From: Methylobacter tundripaludum
GTDB taxonomy: Bacteria; Pseudomonadota; Gammaproteobacteria; Methylococcales; Methylomonadaceae
DNA: 64,000 bases
Reading direction: 5' to 3'
Assembly (NCBI RefSeq): GCF_002934365.1
Contig: NZ_PTIY01000002.1
Span: 248,001-312,000, forward strand
Part shown: piece by piece, positions 52,817-63,579 of the stretch
How the letters are laid out: every line of letters begins with the position of its first letter
Position numbering within the stretch: the stretch's first letter is position 1
Notes under the pieces: model-generated
What the model saw: only the letters and a program-made list of their open reading frames with translations
Told to the model about the DNA's origin: nothing
Database searches by the model: none
Program-made: the position numbers and the translations under genes

Positions 52817-54601
52817 ATGGCCGCAGATTATAAAATTATTGAACATGCTTACGATGTCGTCGTGGTCGGTGCAGGCGGCGCGGGACTTCGGGCTACCTTA
52901 GGTATGGCGGAAAGGGGCCTTAAAACCGCCTGCATCACCAAAGTATTTCCCACCCGCAGTCATACCGTCGCCGCGCAAGGCGGCATCAGCGCCGCACTGG
53001 GCAATATGGGCGAAGACGACTGGCGCTTTCACATGTACGACACCGTCAAAGGCTCCGATTGGCTGGGCGATCAGGATGCTATCGAGTATATGTGCCGCGA
53101 AGCCATTCCCGCCGTGATCGAGCTGGAGCATTACGGCGTACCGTTTTCGCGCACCGCCGACGGTAAAATCTATCAGCGCGCGTTCGGCGGCATGACCACG
53201 CATTACGGCAAAGGACGGGCGCAACGCACTTGCGCTGCGGCCGATAAAACCGGCCATGCTATCCTGCATACCTTGTACCAACAGTCCCTAAAACATAAGG
53301 CCGAATTCTTCGTCGAATATATCGCGCTGGATTTGATCATGGAAGACGGCGAATGCCGAGGCATCCTGGCTTGGTGTCTGGACGACGGCTCGCTGCATTT
53401 GTTCAAATCGCAGATGACCGTGCTGGCGACCGGCGGTTACGGGCGCACGTTTTTTTCCTGCACCTCGGCGCATACCGTGACCGGCGACGGCAACGCGATG
53501 GCCTTGCGCGCGGGTTTGCCGTTGCAGGATATGGAGTTCATTCAGTTTCACCCGACCGGCATTTACGGCGCAGGTTGTTTGATTACCGAAGGCGTAAGAG
53601 GCGAGGGCGGTTACCTGACCAATTCGGAAGGCGAGCGCTTCATGGAACGCTATGCGCCGTCCGCCAAAGACTTGGCTTCGCGCGATGTGGTCAGCCGCGC
53701 GATGACCATTGAAATTGCAGAAGGCCGGGGCGTAGGGCGGCTGAAAGATCACATTTATTTACATATCGAGCATCTTGACCCGGCTATTATTCACGAACGC
53801 TTGCCGGGCATATCGGAAACTTCGAAGATTTTCGCCAATGTCGATGTGACCAAACAGCCGATTCCGGTGTTGCCGACCGTACATTACAACATGGGCGGCA
53901 TTCCGACCAATTACAAAGCCGAAGTCGTAACCCTGAAAGACGGCGATCCCGATGCGGTGGTGCCGGGCCTGATGGCGATCGGCGAGGCGGCTTGCGTTTC
54001 CGTGCATGGCGCGAACCGCTTGGGTTCGAACTCGCTGCTCGATCTGGTGGTGTTCGGCCGCTCCGCCGCGATACGCTGTGCGGAATTGATCAAACCGGGC
54101 TCAAGGCAGAAACCGTTGGCGAGCAATGCCTGCGACAAAGCCATCGCCCGTTTCGATAAAATCCGCAATGCGAACGGCAGCCGCTCGACCTCCGACATTC
54201 GCCTGGACATGCAAAAAGTCATGCAAGCCAAGGCGGCGGTGTTCAGGACCGGTTCCACGCTGACCGAAGGCATCAACGCGATGGCGGAAGTCAGAAAAAC
54301 CTTTGCCGATGTCAAAATAACCGATAAATCGTTGATCTGGAATACCGATTTGGTCGAAACGCTGGAGTTGGATAACCTGCTGAGCCAAGCCACCGTGGCA
54401 ATCAACGCCGCAGGCAACCGCACCGAAAGCCGGGGCGGCCATGCACGGGAAGATTACCCGAAACGCGACGACGAAAACTGGCTGAAGCATACCCTGACCT
54501 GGCTGGACGGCGATCAGGTCAAAATCGATTACAGGCCGGTGCATATGTACACCTTGACCGACGAAATCGACGTAATTCCACCAAAAGAGAGGGTGTACTA
54601 A
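52817..54601 (+). CDS. sdhA: Succinate dehydrogenase flavoprotein subunit
   Basis: 594 residues. [17 protein letters not shown] binds FAD, and [16 protein letters not shown] holds the His that links FAD covalently. [15 protein letters not shown] and [13 protein letters not shown] are the active-site segments. [17 protein letters not shown] is the late FAD contact. It oxidises succinate to fumarate. Its stop overlaps the sdhB ATG by one base. Confidence 0.97.
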   Translation: MAADYKIIEHAYDVVVVGAGGAGLRATLGMAERGLKTACITKVFPTRSHTVAAQGGISAALGNMGEDDWRFHMYDTVKGSDWLGDQDAIEYMCREAIPAVIELEHYGVPFSRTADGKIYQRAFGGMTTHYGKGRAQRTCAAADKTGHAILHTLYQQSLKHKAEFFVEYIALDLIMEDGECRGILAWCLDDGSLHLFKSQMTVLATGGYGRTFFSCTSAHTVTGDGNAMALRAGLPLQDMEFIQFHPTGIYGAGCLITEGVRGEGGYLTNSEGERFMERYAPSAKDLASRDVVSRAMTIEIAEGRGVGRLKDHIYLHIEHLDPAIIHERLPGISETSKIFANVDVTKQPIPVLPTVHYNMGGIPTNYKAEVVTLKDGDPDAVVPGLMAIGEAACVSVHGANRLGSNSLLDLVVFGRSAAIRCAELIKPGSRQKPLASNACDKAIARFDKIRNANGSRSTSDIRLDMQKVMQAKAAVFRTGSTLTEGINAMAEVRKTFADVKITDKSLIWNTDLVETLELDNLLSQATVAINAAGNRTESRGGHAREDYPKRDDENWLKHTLTWLDGDQVKIDYRPVHMYTLTDEIDVIPPKERVY

Positions 54602-55386
54602 TGGCTGAATTTACCCTGCCCAAAAACTCGGTGTTAATCAAAGGCAAAATCTTTAAAGCGCCGGAAGGTGCAACCAACATCCGCCGCTTTGAAGTGTACC
54701 GTTGGGACCCCGAATCGGGCGAAAACCCGCGCATCGATGCGTTCGAACTGGACATGGACAGCTGCGGCCCGATGGTGCTGGACGCGATCCTGAAAATCAA
54801 GAATGAAGTCGACAGCACCTTAACCTTCCGGCGCTCCTGCCGCGAAGGCGTGTGCGGCTCCTGCGCGATGACTATCAACGGTAAAAACTCGCTGGCCTGC
54901 ACCAAAGCCATCGACTCCTATTCCGGCACGGTCAAAATTTACCCGCTGCCGCATTTGCAAGTCGTTAAAGACCTGGTGCCGGATCTGAACCATTTTTATG
55001 CGCAATACGCCTCGATCAAACCGTGGATAGAAACCCAAACCCCAGCGCCTGCCGATTCCGAGCGTCTGCAAAGCAAGGAAGACCGGGAAAAACTCGATGG
55101 TTTATACGACTGCGTGCTGTGCGCCTGTTGCTCGACCAGCTGCCCCAGTTATTGGTGGAACAGCGAGCGTTACCTGGGCCCTGCTATTTTGCTGCAAGCC
55201 TACCGCTGGCTGGTCGACAGCCGCGACGAAAGCACCGGCGAACGGCTGGACGAACTGGAAGACCCGTTTAAATTGTACCGATGCCATACGATTATGAATT
55301 GCACCGATACCTGTCCTAAGGGCTTGAATCCGGCTAAGGCGATTGCCGAAACCAAGAAGCTGTTGGTGCAGAGAAAATTGGGCTGA
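54601..55386 (+). CDS. sdhB: Succinate dehydrogenase iron-sulfur subunit
   Basis: 261 residues. The 2Fe-2S cluster has [21 protein letters not shown] in the N-terminal half. The 4Fe-4S and 3Fe-4S clusters are in [16 protein letters not shown] and [20 protein letters not shown]. All cluster cysteines are present. It relays electrons from FAD to quinone. The stop overlaps the sdhE ATG by one base. Confidence 0.97.
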   Translation: MAEFTLPKNSVLIKGKIFKAPEGATNIRRFEVYRWDPESGENPRIDAFELDMDSCGPMVLDAILKIKNEVDSTLTFRRSCREGVCGSCAMTINGKNSLACTKAIDSYSGTVKIYPLPHLQVVKDLVPDLNHFYAQYASIKPWIETQTPAPADSERLQSKEDREKLDGLYDCVLCACCSTSCPSYWWNSERYLGPAILLQAYRWLVDSRDESTGERLDELEDPFKLYRCHTIMNCTDTCPKGLNPAKAIAETKKLLVQRKLG

Positions 55387-55619
55387 TGGACGAGCTGGCT
55401 CGATTAAAGTGGCAATGCCGGCGGGGGACTAAGGAGCTGGATTTTTTGCTGAACCGGTATTTGGAAACGGGGTATTTGGTTGCGGATCAGGCGGAGAAGG
55501 CTTTGTTTGTTGAGTTGTTGGGATTTGAAGATGATGAACTGTCCGCAGTTTTAATGGCTGAGGCGGAAGTGCCGGAAGAAATGGAGGTTTTGGTTGGGAA
55601 GATACATAGTCAACCCTGA
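55386..55619 (+). CDS. sdhE: FAD assembly factor SdhE
   Basis: 77 residues of the CptB/SdhE family. RRGTKELDFLLNRYLE contains the RGxxE motif that promotes covalent flavinylation of SdhA. It follows sdhB without a gap. The position as fifth gene of the sdh operon fits its role. Confidence 0.93.
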   Translation: MDELARLKWQCRRGTKELDFLLNRYLETGYLVADQAEKALFVELLGFEDDELSAVLMAEAEVPEEMEVLVGKIHSQP

Positions 55620-55805
55620 AAAAAGCGCCCCAACCATGCTTACAGACACCGAGACTCCGATCTCAGCCGGTAACAAGCTGTTAAACGGAAGCCATCTCAA
55701 CGTCATGCATTTTACGTTCGGCTTCAGGATCGAATAGCGGTTTTAAGTAACAAATTTCATGCAAATGTTTTGATCGATGCCGAAGCTAAAATAGAGATTT
55801 ATACT

Positions 55806-56213
55806 ATGTCTGAAACCCTTATAGAAAAAATAACATCTGAAGTTTCCTCTTATTACGCCGCCGTTACTCAGTATCGTCCAAATAATGATCTTGCATTTCG
55901 AACTAAACTTCGCAGGACACTCCAAGCAAAGCTCGAACCTTACTTAGACGGCAAATTAATAGATTCGTTTACAGTTATCTGTGATGAAACTAATAACGAT
56001 ACGCGAGATGTAAAGCAACCTGTAAAGCTGGATGTTATCGTAAGAATATCCAAATCTTCGCCAAAACATATCATTTCGTTGCCTTCCGGGAAACCGAATC
56101 AGCAGGATCAAATGGCACTGAAAAAACGTAGTTCGTTATGGTACAAATCAATAGATAGCGGGGAATCATTATGGAATAAATTATTCGGTAAACCGGCGGA
56201 AAAAAAGAGTTAA
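55806..56213 (+). CDS. Orphan protein resembling the C-terminal part of phage tail sheaths
   Basis: 135 residues from ATG 55806 (MSETLIEKITS); a TTG 36 bases earlier would give 147. Residues ~25-85 resemble the C-terminal domain of contractile-tail sheath proteins: FRTKLRRTLQAKLEPY, then DSFTVICDETNND, the sheath-like CDETNN motif, and strands after it. No sheath body, tube, baseplate or other phage gene is near. It may be a domesticated remnant or an independent small protein of this fold. The tail is basic. The 186-base gap upstream shows nothing. Confidence 0.6.
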   Translation: MSETLIEKITSEVSSYYAAVTQYRPNNDLAFRTKLRRTLQAKLEPYLDGKLIDSFTVICDETNNDTRDVKQPVKLDVIVRISKSSPKHIISLPSGKPNQQDQMALKKRSSLWYKSIDSGESLWNKLFGKPAEKKS

Positions 56214-56229
56214 TATGGATTACCGGGTA

Positions 56230-56244
56230 GGGCGCATCGCGCCC
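56230..56244 (+). terminator. Small GC-rich hairpin after the sheath-like gene
   Basis: GGGCGC (56230-56235) and GCGCCC (56239-56244) form a six-base stem with a three-base loop, 16 bases after the stop. There is no T-run, so it may be a weak or Rho-assisted terminator. Confidence 0.4.
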
Positions 56245-56433
56245 CATTTCGAAGCTTAACCGTACTGGGGATGTTGATCCCCGACATGGATTGTTCGTTG
56301 GAATATTTTAAAATAACCTGTTGATTCTGGTATTTGTAAATGAAGCAGCAAAAAGGGTCTTGCGCATTTTCGTGACCGTTCAGGCTGTTCGGTAAGCATT
56401 GAACGTGAATTACACATTAAATTAGGTACTTAT

Positions 56434-56964
56434 ATGCAAACATTAAAAAAACAATTAAAACAAAATATGGCGTTGATTTTTATCAGTATTCTGCTTCCTG
56501 CTAATATTGCAATGGCGGCGACAGACCAAGCAGACCAAGAAAAACTGCTTAGGGCGCGCGTAAAGAACCTTGAGCAAGATACCGATCACTCAGCTCATGT
56601 AATGCCTATCGATAAGAAGCTGGAGTTTCATGGCGTTTTTTACGGTTATCTTCCTTGCAAAGACTGCGACGGCATTAAAGCGACACTGTCGTTAAAACAA
56701 AATAACAATTATCTGTTGGTGACTCAGCCGGCAAAAGAATCCTCAAGGGAATTTTATGAGAAAGGAAAATACACTTGGGATGAGGAAACCCATACCGTTG
56801 TTTTAACGCCGCGCACAGAGTCAACCATACGGCAATATCGTATTGAAAACGAAGGAACGCTGGTTCAGCTTAACAGCGATGGAACGAAGGTGGCAGGAGA
56901 GACAGATCGCTACACTTTACGCAGAAGCGATACGGTGAAGTCACGTGAGGTGCATATTCACTAA
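56434..56964 (+). CDS. NlpE-like protein with ordinary signal peptide
   Basis: 176 residues. Signal peptide cleaved near AMA/ATDQ; no lipobox Cys. The NlpE N-terminal domain is visible with FHGVFYGYLPCKDCDGIKATL, the CxxC pair and beta strands that follow (YEKGKYTWDEETHTVVL). NlpE senses copper and redox state and activates Cpx stress signalling as an outer-membrane lipoprotein. The missing anchor means this one is probably soluble in the periplasm. It lies 91 bases before the GNAT gene in the same direction, without a clear link. Confidence 0.82.
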   Translation: MQTLKKQLKQNMALIFISILLPANIAMAATDQADQEKLLRARVKNLEQDTDHSAHVMPIDKKLEFHGVFYGYLPCKDCDGIKATLSLKQNNNYLLVTQPAKESSREFYEKGKYTWDEETHTVVLTPRTESTIRQYRIENEGTLVQLNSDGTKVAGETDRYTLRRSDTVKSREVHIH

Positions 56965-57055
56965 GATCAATATAGCTTGTTCCAGCCCGGCGCGAGGGAA
57001 CAAGAAAAACGCCTCTATAGCCGAACAACAAGCCGGATAGGGAAGGCAGGAAATT

Positions 57056-57907
57056 ATGCAAAAAAACAGCTACACAATAAGAACAATGGCCCGGCAAGAA
57101 CTCGACATCGCGCTCGACTGGGCTGCCGAGGAAGGATGGAATCCGGGGTTGTACGATGCCGATTGCTTCTATGCCGCCGATCCAGACGGTTTCCTGGTTG
57201 GATTGCTCGACGATGAACCGATTGCAACGATTTCAGTCGTGAAATACGGCAGTTCGTTCGGCTTTCTCGGGTTATATATAGTCAAGCCGGAGTATCGCGG
57301 CAAAGGCTACGGCATGCAGATATGGGATGCCGGGCTGGCGTTGCTTAGCGGCCGCACTATCGGCCTTGATGGCGTGCTCGCCCAGCAGGACAATTACAAA
57401 AAGTCGGGATTTACATTGGCCTATAGCAACGTTCGCTATCAGGGAGCCGGCGGCGGCCATTATCCGGCTGCTTCCGGTATTGCGCCGTTGTCCGCGCTGG
57501 CTTTTGATGATATTTGCGCATACGACCAGGCTTTTTTTCCGGGCAACCGCAGGGAATTCCTGAAGTGCTGGATAGCCCAGCCGCAAAGTACGGCGTTAGG
57601 CATTCTGCGCGACAACAAGCTGGCCGGTTACGGGGTTTTGCGTAGCTGCCGTTCAGGATACAAGGTGGGGCCGCTGTTTGCAGACAGCCCCGAGTATGCT
57701 GAACAGCTGTTCCTGGCTTTAAAATCACATGCCCCGGAAAACGCTCAGGTTTTTCTGGACATACCGGCAATCAATGCGGCGGCAGTCGATTTGGTGAAGC
57801 GGCATCAGATGGTTGTCTCGTTCGAGACGGCGCGCATGTATACAGGGCAAAGCCCAGATTTGCCGATAAATCGGCTGTTCGGCGTGACCACTTTTGAGCT
57901 TGGCTGA
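57056..57907 (+). CDS. GNAT acetyltransferase with C-terminal second domain
   Basis: 283 residues. The N-terminal GNAT fold (~1-145) shows FGFLGLYIVKPEYRGKGYGMQIWD, the acetyl-CoA-binding motif. The C-terminal half (YDQAFFPGNRREFLKCWI, GYGVLRSCRSGYKVGPLFAD) belongs to a second GNAT-like domain (Acetyltransf_18 type). It would N-acetylate a small amine or protein. The substrate is unknown. AGGA precedes ATG. Confidence 0.87.
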   Translation: MQKNSYTIRTMARQELDIALDWAAEEGWNPGLYDADCFYAADPDGFLVGLLDDEPIATISVVKYGSSFGFLGLYIVKPEYRGKGYGMQIWDAGLALLSGRTIGLDGVLAQQDNYKKSGFTLAYSNVRYQGAGGGHYPAASGIAPLSALAFDDICAYDQAFFPGNRREFLKCWIAQPQSTALGILRDNKLAGYGVLRSCRSGYKVGPLFADSPEYAEQLFLALKSHAPENAQVFLDIPAINAAAVDLVKRHQMVVSFETARMYTGQSPDLPINRLFGVTTFELG

Positions 57908-57967
57908 GCGCAATTAGCAAAAATAGCCAGATCGGGTTTGTAAAATGCAGGGTTTCGCGGCAATGGC

Positions 57968-58393
57968 CTAATCGGTTCCTCTATCTGTATCTTCCTGTGC
58001 CAAGCTCTCGGCTTCCGCGTTTTCGGCTTTGAACAGTTCGGAGATCAGCTCAATTTCAGCCGCGAATTGAGGCAGTGCGGGAATTTTCCAGGCTTTCCCT
58101 GAAATGCGGGATAGCAAGTTATTCAACCAGAGCCGGTTCGATCTCGCTTGTTGAATGATCAGTTTGCGGGATGCCTCGTCGTCGCTGACAATGGCAAAAT
58201 CTTCCAGCCAGACTTCAATCGCTTCCGCTTCGCCGAGAAGCAGGATTTGAACATAAGCTGTTCGCGCGTCGAGGTCGAAATTAAAATCCTTTAATTCTGC
58301 AATGCCCTTAAGAATGATATTGGCTACCCATATGATCATCATGTTGGGTGTCCATTTTATGGCTATTTTTATTAAACCGGCTTTAAAACTCAT
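57968..58393 (-). CDS. Uncharacterised helical protein
   Basis: 141 residues. The N-terminal ~30 residues include a weak hydrophobic patch (MMIIWVANIILKGIA) on a basic leader; the middle has alternating strands (RTAYVQILLLGEAEAIEVWLEDFAI), and the C-terminus is acidic. No signal peptide. I do not recognise a family. It is convergent with the GNAT gene and divergent from the EAL gene. Confidence 0.6.
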   Translation of the reverse strand: MSFKAGLIKIAIKWTPNMMIIWVANIILKGIAELKDFNFDLDARTAYVQILLLGEAEAIEVWLEDFAIVSDDEASRKLIIQQARSNRLWLNNLLSRISGKAWKIPALPQFAAEIELISELFKAENAEAESLAQEDTDRGTD

Positions 58394-58757
58394 TTTTATC
58401 CTTTATCAGTTGCGTGTTAAGTTCTATAAGAAAGCGCTTCCCCAAGCAGCGTTCTGTGATTCGGCCGCTAAGCATAACTTAAAAAAGACTCATTGCAATC
58501 CTGCGAATGAACTTGCCAAAATCCGGGGTTACAGGCAATCGATTCCTTTCTTTGAAAACAAAGAAAAGTTTTAAGCAGGGCGCTTTTCTTCAGTCCGCCG
58601 GCGCATCGCATCATGTTCCGATTCAGGCGCAGAGCCGCAGTGTATACGGCGTCAGGCAGTTATTTAAGTCAAGATTGGCATTTTGCGGGCCGTCATATTC
58701 CTGTAATGAATATGTCATATTCTGGAGCAATACCTATCCGAACAGTCAGAATAGCAC
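58394..58757. other. 364-base intergenic region with no gene seen
   Basis: The gap between the uncharacterised helical protein and the EAL gene has short frames only. A small dyad TTTCTTTG/CAAAGAAA (58547-58566, four-base loop) is the one structure I find. A promoter for the EAL gene must lie here but no strong match is visible. Confidence 0.5.
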
Positions 58758-60554
58758 ATGTCAATATTGCATAACGAACTCACCAAAATTCTCGACGGTA
58801 AGCAATTAACCCCCCATTTCCAGCCTATTGTTTCTTTATCCCAAAAGAAAATAATGGGTTACGAAGCGTTGATTCGCGGCCCCTCCGATAGCCCGCTGCA
58901 CAGTCCGTTTAATTTGTTTGATACGGCTGAACGTTTTGATTGCAGCATAAAACTCGAATACATCTGCCGCGAGCTGACTATAAAGCGCTACGCCGCTTTA
59001 AATATTAAAGAGAAGCTGTTTATTAATGTAAGTCCTTCCGTTCTGCTGCAACCGGATTTCAAAAAAGGAGAAACACTTAAGTTTCTGGATCAATTCGGCG
59101 TCGATCCCCGCTTTGTGGTTATTGAGTTGACAGAGCATCAGCCGACTGATGATTTTCAATTAATGCGCGAAGCGGTCACCCATTACAGGAAAATGGGTTT
59201 TGAAATAGCCATTGACGATCTGGGCGCCGGCTACTCGGGATTAAGGCTCTGGTCGGAGTTACAACCTGAATATGTAAAGATAGATATGCATTTTATTCAA
59301 GGTATCAATAACGACCCGGTCAAGCTTAATTTTGTTCGATCTATTCAAAACATCGCCAGTTCTTTGAATTGCAATGTGATAGCCGAAGGCATCGAAACGG
59401 AAGAGGAATTTAAAGCGGTGGAACAACTCGGCATTACTCATGCCCAAGGCTATTATTTTGCCAGACCCACGGCGATTCCATTGGAAAAAGTCGATGAATC
59501 GTTATTTGTTGTCAGCACCCAACCCAGTCAGCTTAACGCGACTAAAGCCTCTCATATCGCCCAATACATAAGGCCGGTTTCAGCGGAAACGGCCATCAGC
59601 GAAGTGATGAGTTTGTTTCATAACGAGAGCGACTTAACGATCTTACCCTTGGTTGATGACAATGTGGCGGCCGGCATTATTTTTCGCGACCACTTTCTAT
59701 TCAAATTGTTTTCCAGCCGCTATGGCATAGAGTTGTACGGCAAAAAACCGATAAAAACATTCATAGAAAAAACGCCGTTAAGTTTCGACCAAAACACGCC
59801 GATTGAGTCGGTCAGTAAACAACTGACCGACTCAATGCGCAACGATCAGGCTTTTATTATCAGCAGTGACGGGAAATACATTGGCGTAGGAACGATACTG
59901 AAACTGCTTGAAGAAATTACCCGTCAGCAGATCCGCAATGCCAGACACGCTAATCCGCTGACCCTGTTGCCGGGCAGCGTACCGATCAATGAGCAGATCG
60001 ACCAATTACTGGCCGCCAACATTCCGTTCAGTTTCGGCTATTTCGATCTTGATCACTTCAAGCCGTTTAACGACGTTTACGGCTACAGCGCAGGCGATAA
60101 CATCATTAAGGCGGTTGCCGACACGCTGACTCGATACATACCCGCAGAGAGCGGTATGGTCGGACACATCGGCGGAGATGATTTTATCGTCATTTTCATG
60201 GGGCATGACTGGTTAACGCGTTGTGAAAATATTCTGGAGTCATTTGAAAACACGGTTCCTGCTTACTACACCGATGCCGATGTCAGAGCGGGCGGAATTC
60301 ACGCTGAAAACAGGGCCGGAGAAAGCTGTTTTTTCCCGTTGATAAGCCTCTCAGTCGGCTTAGTCGACTCTATGTCAACCGCTCAGTGCCAATCCCATGT
60401 CGATATAGCCGATCTGGCGTCCGAAGCGAAAAAACAGGCCAAAAAAATTGATGGCAACAGTTACTTTATCAATCATCGCATAGCGCCAAAAACGCCGGAA
60501 AACCCTGAATCCTTTGCGCATAACCCCGTCGTAAAACTACATGTTGTCGGTTAA
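58758..60554 (+). CDS. EAL-CBS-GGDEF dual c-di-GMP enzyme
   Basis: 598 residues in the order EAL (~10-255), a CBS-pair region (~270-400) and GGDEF (~415-580). EAL residues are all present: YEALIRG, INVSP, VVIELTE, IDDLGAGYSG, YVKIDM, EGIET and AQGYYFARP. GGDEF has GHIGGDDFIVIF and FDLDHFKPFNDVYG. Both enzyme activities are possible. The CBS pair may bind adenine nucleotides and switch the balance. It lies 69 bases before the MCP gene on the same strand, so motility output is likely. Confidence 0.9.
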   Translation: MSILHNELTKILDGKQLTPHFQPIVSLSQKKIMGYEALIRGPSDSPLHSPFNLFDTAERFDCSIKLEYICRELTIKRYAALNIKEKLFINVSPSVLLQPDFKKGETLKFLDQFGVDPRFVVIELTEHQPTDDFQLMREAVTHYRKMGFEIAIDDLGAGYSGLRLWSELQPEYVKIDMHFIQGINNDPVKLNFVRSIQNIASSLNCNVIAEGIETEEEFKAVEQLGITHAQGYYFARPTAIPLEKVDESLFVVSTQPSQLNATKASHIAQYIRPVSAETAISEVMSLFHNESDLTILPLVDDNVAAGIIFRDHFLFKLFSSRYGIELYGKKPIKTFIEKTPLSFDQNTPIESVSKQLTDSMRNDQAFIISSDGKYIGVGTILKLLEEITRQQIRNARHANPLTLLPGSVPINEQIDQLLAANIPFSFGYFDLDHFKPFNDVYGYSAGDNIIKAVADTLTRYIPAESGMVGHIGGDDFIVIFMGHDWLTRCENILESFENTVPAYYTDADVRAGGIHAENRAGESCFFPLISLSVGLVDSMSTAQCQSHVDIADLASEAKKQAKKIDGNSYFINHRIAPKTPENPESFAHNPVVKLHVVG

Positions 60555-60623
60555 CCCTGAAAACGCTTAAGTTCCGCACCAAGGTGTGGGAGCAGGTAAT
60601 AATATTTAACAAAGGATCTTAAA

Positions 60624-63008
60624 ATGTCTGGTCATATCAGTTTTAAAGTTCGCATCTTATTCGGTTTTCTTGCCATCATCGGTTTGATGGCCATCATTGT
60701 TGCAGTAGGTTTGTTTAATTTCTCGCAGACTCAGCGCGACGTGGCGAGAGTCGATGAGGTTTTTCTGCCCAATGCGTTGCTGGCTGAACGAATGGCGATT
60801 TATACCGTACAGGTACAACAACTGTTCACGCAGATTTCAATTAACCAGGATCCCGATGGATACCGGGATGCGGAGAGGGCGGCCGAAGACTTTAAGCAGG
60901 GTATCGCCCAGTTCCGTGAGCGTCTGGCCGGAGAAAACCCGGCAAAAACAGCGAAACCGGCGGCTGATGTAAGCGTCCAGGCTACAACTCTGAATAACGT
61001 CGCCTCAATTGAAGCAAAAATGAAAGAATTGGCGGCTCTTGAGGCCGCCTTCGACTGGTATTACAGTGAAGGCAAGCGTATGAGTACGGTTTACGCTACC
61101 GAGGGAACCGATGCCGGCAATCTGGTCATGAAAGATTTCAATAAATTGGCGAAAAACTTACGAACGCAGCTGAACAGAATTAAAAACCAGGGTGTAAACG
61201 ACGCAAAAAACAACGCCCATGCGATCACCGAATCAACCCGGCATGCGTCCACGATCATGCTGGTCATATCTTTGGCCGGTATCGGCCTGGGGTTGGGCAT
61301 TACTTTCTACCTAACGCATTATCTGGACAAGCGGCTGGGCATAGATCCTTATTTTGCCAAAGGAATTGCTTTGGAAATCGCCGAAGGTAACTTAACTCGG
61401 GATATTCAGCTTAATCAGAAAGACAACAGCAGTTTGTTATATGCAATGAAGCACATGCAGCAGCAACTGTTGGACCGCATTACGGCGGAGCGTAAAGCGG
61501 CCGACGAAACCCTGCGGGTCAAGATTGCGTTGGACAGCGTCAGCACCGGGGTCATGATTGCCGATAATGACCGCAACATCATTTATGTCAATAAGTCGGT
61601 AATCGAAATTCTAGATAAATCCGAAACGGGAACTGACCGGCAGGCTTCAAAATTTTCTATCGATAAGCTGGTCGGCGCCAATATCGATGATTTCCATAAC
61701 GATCCGTCCAGTCAGGCAAAAATGCTCGGTTCCTTAGCCGGAACCTATGAGGCCGAAATAATGATGGGCGGCCGTTCAATGGTCGTGATAGCCAACCCGG
61801 TCATCAATGAGCAAGGCCAGAGGTTGGGTACGGTGGCTGAATGGCATGACCGCACCGACGAGATCATGGCGGAAAATGACGTCGCCGCGATTGTCGGAGC
61901 CGCAGCGAGCGGTGACTTCAGTCAGCGCTTCGATCTGGAAGGCAAGGAAGGCTTTTTCCTCCATTTGGGCGAAGATATTAACCGTCTGATGCAGACCAGC
62001 GAAGCCGGACTCAACGAAATCGCGCGAGTATTGGGGGCGCTGTCCCGCGGCGACTTGACTGAAACTATCACCAGCGATTATTCGGGGACTTTCGGGCAAC
62101 TTAAGGATGACGCCAACACCACAGTAGAAAAACTCAAAGACATTATCAGCCAAATCAAGGACGCGGCTGACGGCATTAACACCGGGGCCAAAGAAATCGC
62201 TTCAGGCAATAACGATTTGTCGCACCGCACCGAACAGCAAGCCGCCAGTCTGGAGCAAACCGCCGCCAGCATGGAAGAATTGACTTCCGCCGTTCGACAT
62301 AATGCGCAAAACGCCCAGCATGCCAACCGGCTTGCCGTCGATGCATCCGATATCGCGGGAAAAGGCGTTGAAGTGGTTGATCGAGTCGTTGTGACGATGA
62401 ATGACATCAATGAATCGTCGCACAAAATCGGGGATATTATTTCGGTCATCGACGACATTGCGTTCCAGACCAATATACTCGCCCTCAATGCCGCGGTAGA
62501 AGCGGCTCGTGCCGGCGAACAGGGCAGGGGCTTTGCCGTTGTGGCGGTGGAGGTGCGCAATCTTGCGCAACGCGCCGCGACCGCCGCCGGAGAAATTAAA
62601 GACTTGATTCACGATTCGGTAGACAAGGTTTCAGACGGCAGCAAGCTGGTTACCCAGGCGGGAACAACCATGAAAGAAATCGTTGCATCTATCAGCGGCG
62701 TTACAGACATGATGGCCGAAATTACCGCAGCCTCCGCGGAACAAGGTTCCGGCATCGAACAGGTCAATCAGGCTATCGCCCAAATGGACGACGTAACCCA
62801 GCAAAACGCCGCCTTGGTGGAACAAGCCGCGGCGGCAGCGGAATCGCTGGATGAGCAGGCGCAAAACCTGGTGGAAACAGTGAGCAGCTTTAAAGTGGAT
62901 CATAGCTTCAGCAGTTCTTACCGGCTTATCGCTCATCCGGCTCCCGTCGCGACAAGCCGTAAAACGCCGCTGTTAACCACGGATGCCGATGTCTGGGAAG
63001 AATTTTAA
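60624..63008 (+). CDS. Methyl-accepting chemotaxis protein with internal PAS domain
   Basis: 794 residues. TM1 (~10-30), a helical periplasmic domain (~35-205), TM2 (~210-232), HAMP, a PAS-like domain (~295-400), a second HAMP-type region (~425-490), and the MCP signalling domain (~500-765). Its core hairpin contains [31 protein letters not shown]. The C-terminus ends in VWEEF, a tether of the xWxxF type for CheR/CheB. Ligand unknown; PAS may sense redox or oxygen. AAAGGA precedes ATG. Confidence 0.93.
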   Translation: MSGHISFKVRILFGFLAIIGLMAIIVAVGLFNFSQTQRDVARVDEVFLPNALLAERMAIYTVQVQQLFTQISINQDPDGYRDAERAAEDFKQGIAQFRERLAGENPAKTAKPAADVSVQATTLNNVASIEAKMKELAALEAAFDWYYSEGKRMSTVYATEGTDAGNLVMKDFNKLAKNLRTQLNRIKNQGVNDAKNNAHAITESTRHASTIMLVISLAGIGLGLGITFYLTHYLDKRLGIDPYFAKGIALEIAEGNLTRDIQLNQKDNSSLLYAMKHMQQQLLDRITAERKAADETLRVKIALDSVSTGVMIADNDRNIIYVNKSVIEILDKSETGTDRQASKFSIDKLVGANIDDFHNDPSSQAKMLGSLAGTYEAEIMMGGRSMVVIANPVINEQGQRLGTVAEWHDRTDEIMAENDVAAIVGAAASGDFSQRFDLEGKEGFFLHLGEDINRLMQTSEAGLNEIARVLGALSRGDLTETITSDYSGTFGQLKDDANTTVEKLKDIISQIKDAADGINTGAKEIASGNNDLSHRTEQQAASLEQTAASMEELTSAVRHNAQNAQHANRLAVDASDIAGKGVEVVDRVVVTMNDINESSHKIGDIISVIDDIAFQTNILALNAAVEAARAGEQGRGFAVVAVEVRNLAQRAATAAGEIKDLIHDSVDKVSDGSKLVTQAGTTMKEIVASISGVTDMMAEITAASAEQGSGIEQVNQAIAQMDDVTQQNAALVEQAAAAAESLDEQAQNLVETVSSFKVDHSFSSSYRLIAHPAPVATSRKTPLLTTDADVWEEF

Positions 63009-63111
63009 GGAAAGACTGCAAATTGCTGCAAACAGGATTAGACCTGGGAATATCGGTCATCAGCCAGCCTGCTTCAAAGAAGCAAGAACGATAAGGGTAT
63101 GTAGCATCTTT

Positions 63112-63142
63112 ATATTAGATATTTTTATCTAATATTATCGTT
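63112..63142 (+). terminator. Hairpin terminator after the MCP gene
   Basis: ATATTAGATA (63112-63121) and TATCTAATAT (63126-63135) form a perfect ten-base AT-rich stem with a TTTT loop, followed by a T-rich stretch. It lies 104 bases after the stop. Confidence 0.4.
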
Positions 63143-63450
63143 TTATTGAATGTTGAGCCCTGTTTAAACTTTGCTCCGAGGTAAGCGATACGATTCAGGA
63201 GCCTTTGCACTGTGCGTAAATAGCCGTATCACAATTCAAGAAACGCATTAACGTAACTTCGCCGTGTTTTTTCCAAGGCTGAGGGGATTAGTAAAAAGAG
63301 TCTTGTTGGTGCAAGTTAACGAACATGCGCACAAAAACGAATTGCACGTATCAGCCAAATGTAAGCAATCGCACACGTTTAATTTCATGGTAATGTTTAT
63401 AACTAATTGTAATTTTTAGATAAATTTGAATGTTATTCTTGCCGGTTCTT

Positions 63451-63467
63451 TTGGCACAATATTCGCT
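63451..63467 (+). promoter_or_regulatory. Sigma-54 (-24/-12) promoter
   Basis: TTGGCAC (63451-63457) and TTCGC/T (63463-63467) keep GG and GC exactly ten bases apart. The match is the best of its kind in the window: the -24 block is perfect and only two of the consensus positions differ. Transcription would begin near 63478, at the ribosome site GGAGG and before the two small frames. It implies activation by a nitrogen- or motility-type enhancer-binding protein. Confidence 0.6.
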
Positions 63468-63492
63468 TTAAATACTACGGAGGTTCCTGGAA

Positions 63493-63579
63493 ATTGAATC
63501 GCGGCCTTATGAAATCCAGCAGCTTGAGGATGCAAACCGGCTCGAATCAGAAGAACCCTATGTTGTCATGAAACCTTAA
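63493..63579 (+). CDS. Possible 28-residue leader peptide with non-standard start
   Basis: Starting at ATT 63493 (or CTG 63487) behind GGAGG (63479-63483), the frame reads ESRPYEIQQLEDANRLESEE and ends in a short tail before TAA. The polar, helical composition looks protein-like, and the ribosome site is the strongest in the region, but no regular start codon exists in this frame. TTG 63494 opens a different frame of 25 codons. It is doubtful. Confidence 0.25.
   Translation: MESRPYEIQQLEDANRLESEEPYVVMKP

Noticed and set aside
55620-56433. Prophage or tail-operon remnant around the sheath-like gene
   Set aside because: Flanking genes are sdhE and an NlpE-like gene; no other phage protein or attachment repeats are visible.
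58507-58809. A 100-codon frame running into the EAL gene
   Set aside because: Composition is not protein-like and it overlaps the real start of the EAL gene in another frame.
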